A DNA stretch of 16,428 nucleotides, from positions 15,779 through 32,206 of the forward strand of contig DBEA01000018.1 of the NCBI GenBank assembly GCA_002293845.1, read 5' to 3'. The translations under genes were made by a program, and so were the position numbers. This document shows positions 14,718 to 16,428 of this stretch, piece after piece. Positions within the stretch are counted from its first letter, which is position 1. The number at the start of each line of letters is the position of its first letter. The notes under the pieces were generated by a model. That model did no database searches and had not been told where the DNA came from. It saw nothing but the letters and a program-made list of their open reading frames with translations. Source of the stretch: Patescibacteria group bacterium UBA918. Lineage in GTDB: Bacteria; Patescibacteriota; Minisyncoccia; Phycocordibacterales; UBA918.

Positions 14718-14723
14718 ATTATA
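14718..14723 (-). promoter_or_regulatory. Extended -10 predicting a leaderless mRNA for the ATPase/HhH operon
   Basis: On the - strand TG-C-TATAAT ends 7 nt before the ATPase ATG at 14710, so initiation should fall at the start codon itself. The 24-nt gap to the upstream DUF4015 gene (14711-14734) holds the -10. Any -35 would lie within the end of that gene, and none is convincing. Confidence 0.65.
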
Positions 14724-14734
14724 GCAGAACCGTA

Positions 14735-16075
14735 TTAACAGTCTGATTCCGATTGACAGCCTCCAGTGAATTGCGTTTCGGCCGACTCCAGCGCCTCCTT
14801 TGTATAAATATTACTCGGCGCCCAGATCATCCAACTCTGCACTCCCGCGTCCTCGCTAGCCTTGATCTGCGCTCGCACGTCGGCCGCGTCATAATCGCCG
14901 CCGTAATCGAAGTCCTGGATCCAAGTGCGGAATTTTTCGGGACCAAAACTAGGCTTTTGATAAACCACCGGGGTGGAGGTACCGACGCGCGTGTGTTCAA
15001 AGCCCATCATCGGCGTCGTCGAAGCCATCATACGATTCACTCCGGTCTTCATGGCGTGATAGACGATCTCGTAAGGATGGTCGTTCGGATTCACGTACCC
15101 GAAAACGTTTTTGGGATAGTGCGACGGATAGACCATCGGAGCGATGAAATCGAAATATGGCGCGGCGCGCTCTTGCACCTGACCGATCGAGAGGTCGTCG
15201 TAGTTCGTGGTCGTCATCCCGAACAGGTCGGCCGAGGTCCATGGGGTCGACGACGCGCGTCCAGTATCGACATGACGATATTCCGAGTAAAGTAGTTCGT
15301 CATCCAACTTCTCGTTCAGGTACCTGAAAAACTCCTCCAGGTTCGCCTGTTTATCGATGTCTCCCGGGTAAGTTTTCGAGTGAGTGAAGGCGATGTCGGT
15401 CATCGGACCGTCCGACGGATAACGAACGTAATCGAAGTTGAGTTCGTCGAAACCGATGTTATAGCTATCGCGCGACAACTCGACGATATGATCCCAATAT
15501 TCGCGTGCGCCCACGTCGATGAACGACAGTCCTTTGTGGTCGTGCCAGACGCTGACGCCATCGGCTCGCTTGACGGCCAGATCTGGCCTCAGCTTTGTGT
15601 AAAAAGGATCCTGGAACACCGTGATGCGCGCGATGACGTATATGCCCTTTTGGTGCAGACTCTCGATGAAAGACTTCATATCGGCCGTGCCGCACTTGGC
15701 CGCGTCCCAAGCCGGTCGCCAATTCGGACTCTCGGGCGGAAAAGAGATGGTCCCCGAAAAATCTTTGACGTCGATGATGACGCTATTTATCTCCGTCTCT
15801 TCGATGAGCGCTACCAAGCGGTCGCGAAAATCGCGCGTGCCGACCACACAGGCGGTCATGTATATCGACTTCACTTCCGGGGGCAACGCTTGATGACGCA
15901 CTACCGGCCTCACATCGGGCTCATCTTGGCTATCCGTTCCAGCGGCCAGCGCCGCGCCAGGAGCGGCTTCGTATGAGACCTCTCTGAGTTCCGGCACGCC
16001 GATCGCCACCGCGAACATCATAGCTACGGCTCCGGTGGTGATGGCTCCTAGTTTGTAGATGTGAATTTCCTTCAT
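14735..16075 (-). CDS. DUF4015 putative glycoside hydrolase, signal-anchored
   Basis: A 446-residue exported protein. Residues about 8-27 form a signal peptide or signal anchor, followed by an Ala/Asp-rich linker to about 60. The rest matches the DUF4015 putative glycosyl hydrolase domain (Pfam PF13200), a TIM barrel related to GHL enzymes: VKSIYMTACVVGT (68-80), INSVIIDVKDFSGTISF (96-112), GIYVIARITVFQDP (144-157), GFDELNFDYVRYPSDG (208-223, likely active-site acids), FDFIAPMVYPSHYP and VQSWMIWAPSNIYT near the end. The tail GGCQSESDC carries two cysteines. Substrate unknown; envelope or partner-cell polysaccharide is plausible. The ATG overlaps the upstream small membrane gene by ATGA. Confidence 0.85.
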   Translation of the reverse strand: MKEIHIYKLGAITTGAVAMMFAVAIGVPELREVSYEAAPGAALAAGTDSQDEPDVRPVVRHQALPPEVKSIYMTACVVGTRDFRDRLVALIEETEINSVIIDVKDFSGTISFPPESPNWRPAWDAAKCGTADMKSFIESLHQKGIYVIARITVFQDPFYTKLRPDLAVKRADGVSVWHDHKGLSFIDVGAREYWDHIVELSRDSYNIGFDELNFDYVRYPSDGPMTDIAFTHSKTYPGDIDKQANLEEFFRYLNEKLDDELLYSEYRHVDTGRASSTPWTSADLFGMTTTNYDDLSIGQVQERAAPYFDFIAPMVYPSHYPKNVFGYVNPNDHPYEIVYHAMKTGVNRMMASTTPMMGFEHTRVGTSTPVVYQKPSFGPEKFRTWIQDFDYGGDYDAADVRAQIKASEDAGVQSWMIWAPSNIYTKEALESAETQFTGGCQSESDC

Positions 16076-16344
16076 TTCGGCCCTACCTCCGTTTCCAAGA
16101 GACTCGCCTGAGAAGACGGTATTTCATAGTCGACCACGCTTTCGACGAACGAATCGGTACCGATCTCGCCATTGCCCCGATCGATCTTATGATGATAAGC
16201 GCTGCGTCGGAGCGAAAAACCGATAACGACCAACAGAGAACCGACCGCCAACATCAGGTATTCTTTCCATTCCGGCGGCACTCCTAAAAGGGGCGTTATG
16301 AAAATGATCAATCCGAACAAAAATACCAGGGATTCTCTCGACAC
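16072..16344 (-). CDS. Small two-TM membrane protein of unknown function
   Basis: A 90-residue protein that I do not recognise. Residues about 5-22 (SLVFLFGLIIFITPLLGV) and 28-45 (EYLMLAVGSLLVVIGFSL) are hydrophobic helices. A basic RRSAYHHK follows, then an acidic soluble tail. The visible start is a GTG at 16344. The frame remains open 13 codons further upstream, to a TAA, and encodes the hydrophobic NVILTILLVVIQLT but offers no ATG, GTG or TTG. It overlaps the DUF4015 gene by ATGA, so the two are probably one operon. It may help place or anchor the exported hydrolase; this is inference only. Confidence 0.7.
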   Translation of the reverse strand: MSRESLVFLFGLIIFITPLLGVPPEWKEYLMLAVGSLLVVIGFSLRRSAYHHKIDRGNGEIGTDSFVESVVDYEIPSSQASLLETEVGPK

Positions 16345-16375
16345 GGTGAGTTGAATGACTACGAGTAATATCGTC

Positions 16376-16381
16376 AGTATA
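16376..16381 (-). promoter_or_regulatory. Extended -10 promoter for the small membrane protein/DUF4015 operon
   Basis: The - strand reads TG-T-TATACT, 31 nt before the GTG at 16344. A poor -35 candidate TTGCGT stands 19 nt upstream. No Shine-Dalgarno is visible in the expected leader of about 24 nt. Confidence 0.5.
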
Positions 16382-16406
16382 ACATTTTATAGTGGCCGGG
16401 ACGCAA

Positions 16407-16428
16407 AATCCCCGCCGCGGCGGGGATT
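16407..16428. terminator. Perfect GC-rich inverted repeat, probable bidirectional intrinsic terminator
   Basis: AATCCCCGCCG (16407-16417) and CGGCGGGGATT (16418-16428) are exact reverse complements, preceded by a further AA on the left. This gives an A-tract/GC-stem/T-tract structure that would terminate in both directions. The window ends inside the T-tract. Its place between the - strand promoter at 16376 and the edge suggests it insulates this operon from whatever lies to the right. Confidence 0.65.

Noticed and set aside
14753..15295. Long + strand open frame opposite the DUF4015 gene
   Set aside because: Antisense shadow of a gene with clear family motifs. Its translation is Arg/His-rich and matches nothing.

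Overview
The window looks like chromosomal DNA of a Patescibacteria / Candidate Phyla Radiation bacterium of the Parcubacteria type. This is inferred from gene families, not from a marker gene. The clues are a DUF4015 glycosidase-like protein, a membrane-anchored ComEA-type helix-hairpin-helix protein next to a VirD4/TraG-like ATPase without membrane segments, almost no Shine-Dalgarno sequences, two promoters that predict leaderless mRNAs, and very tight gene packing. TGA ends many of the genes, so the code is the standard bacterial one and not the UGA-glycine code of Gracilibacteria/Absconditabacteria. No rRNA, tRNA, CRISPR array, transposase or integrase is visible, and no gene-free stretch exceeds about 100 bases.

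Left part (1-9970, + strand): one long surface-polysaccharide operon of twelve genes. It continues off the left edge. In order it encodes an RmlC-type 3,5-epimerase (5' end missing), an extended SDR resembling nucleotide-deoxysugar 4-reductases/epimerases, three GT2-type glycosyltransferases, a GT-D fold (DUF1792) glycosyltransferase, a GT10 alpha-1,3-fucosyltransferase-like enzyme, a small GT-B (GT4-like) enzyme, a DUF268 methyltransferase-like protein, a GT11 alpha-1,2-fucosyltransferase, another GT2 enzyme and a HAD-IIB phosphomannomutase-like protein. Most neighbours overlap by an ATGA stop/start, so translation is probably coupled. The set reads as assembly of a fucosylated, deoxysugar-containing glycan. 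The polymerase, flippase and GDP-fucose genes are not in the window.

Middle (9967-11855, - strand): a Bcp-type peroxiredoxin converges on the glycan operon, and the two stop codons share one TTAA. Upstream of it is a diverged GT4-like glycosyltransferase with its own leaderless-type promoter.

Right part (11903-16344, - strand): a small membrane protein and a secreted or anchored DUF4015 TIM-barrel protein form one unit. It is followed by a VirD4/TraG-like ATPase with a highly charged tail, from its own extended -10 leaderless-type promoter. That ATPase is 3 nt from a signal-peptide/HhH/PKD/lamin-tail-like/TM protein. This last pair is the best candidate for a poorly described system, possibly DNA handling at the cell envelope. 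A perfect GC-rich inverted repeat closes the right edge and is probably a bidirectional terminator.
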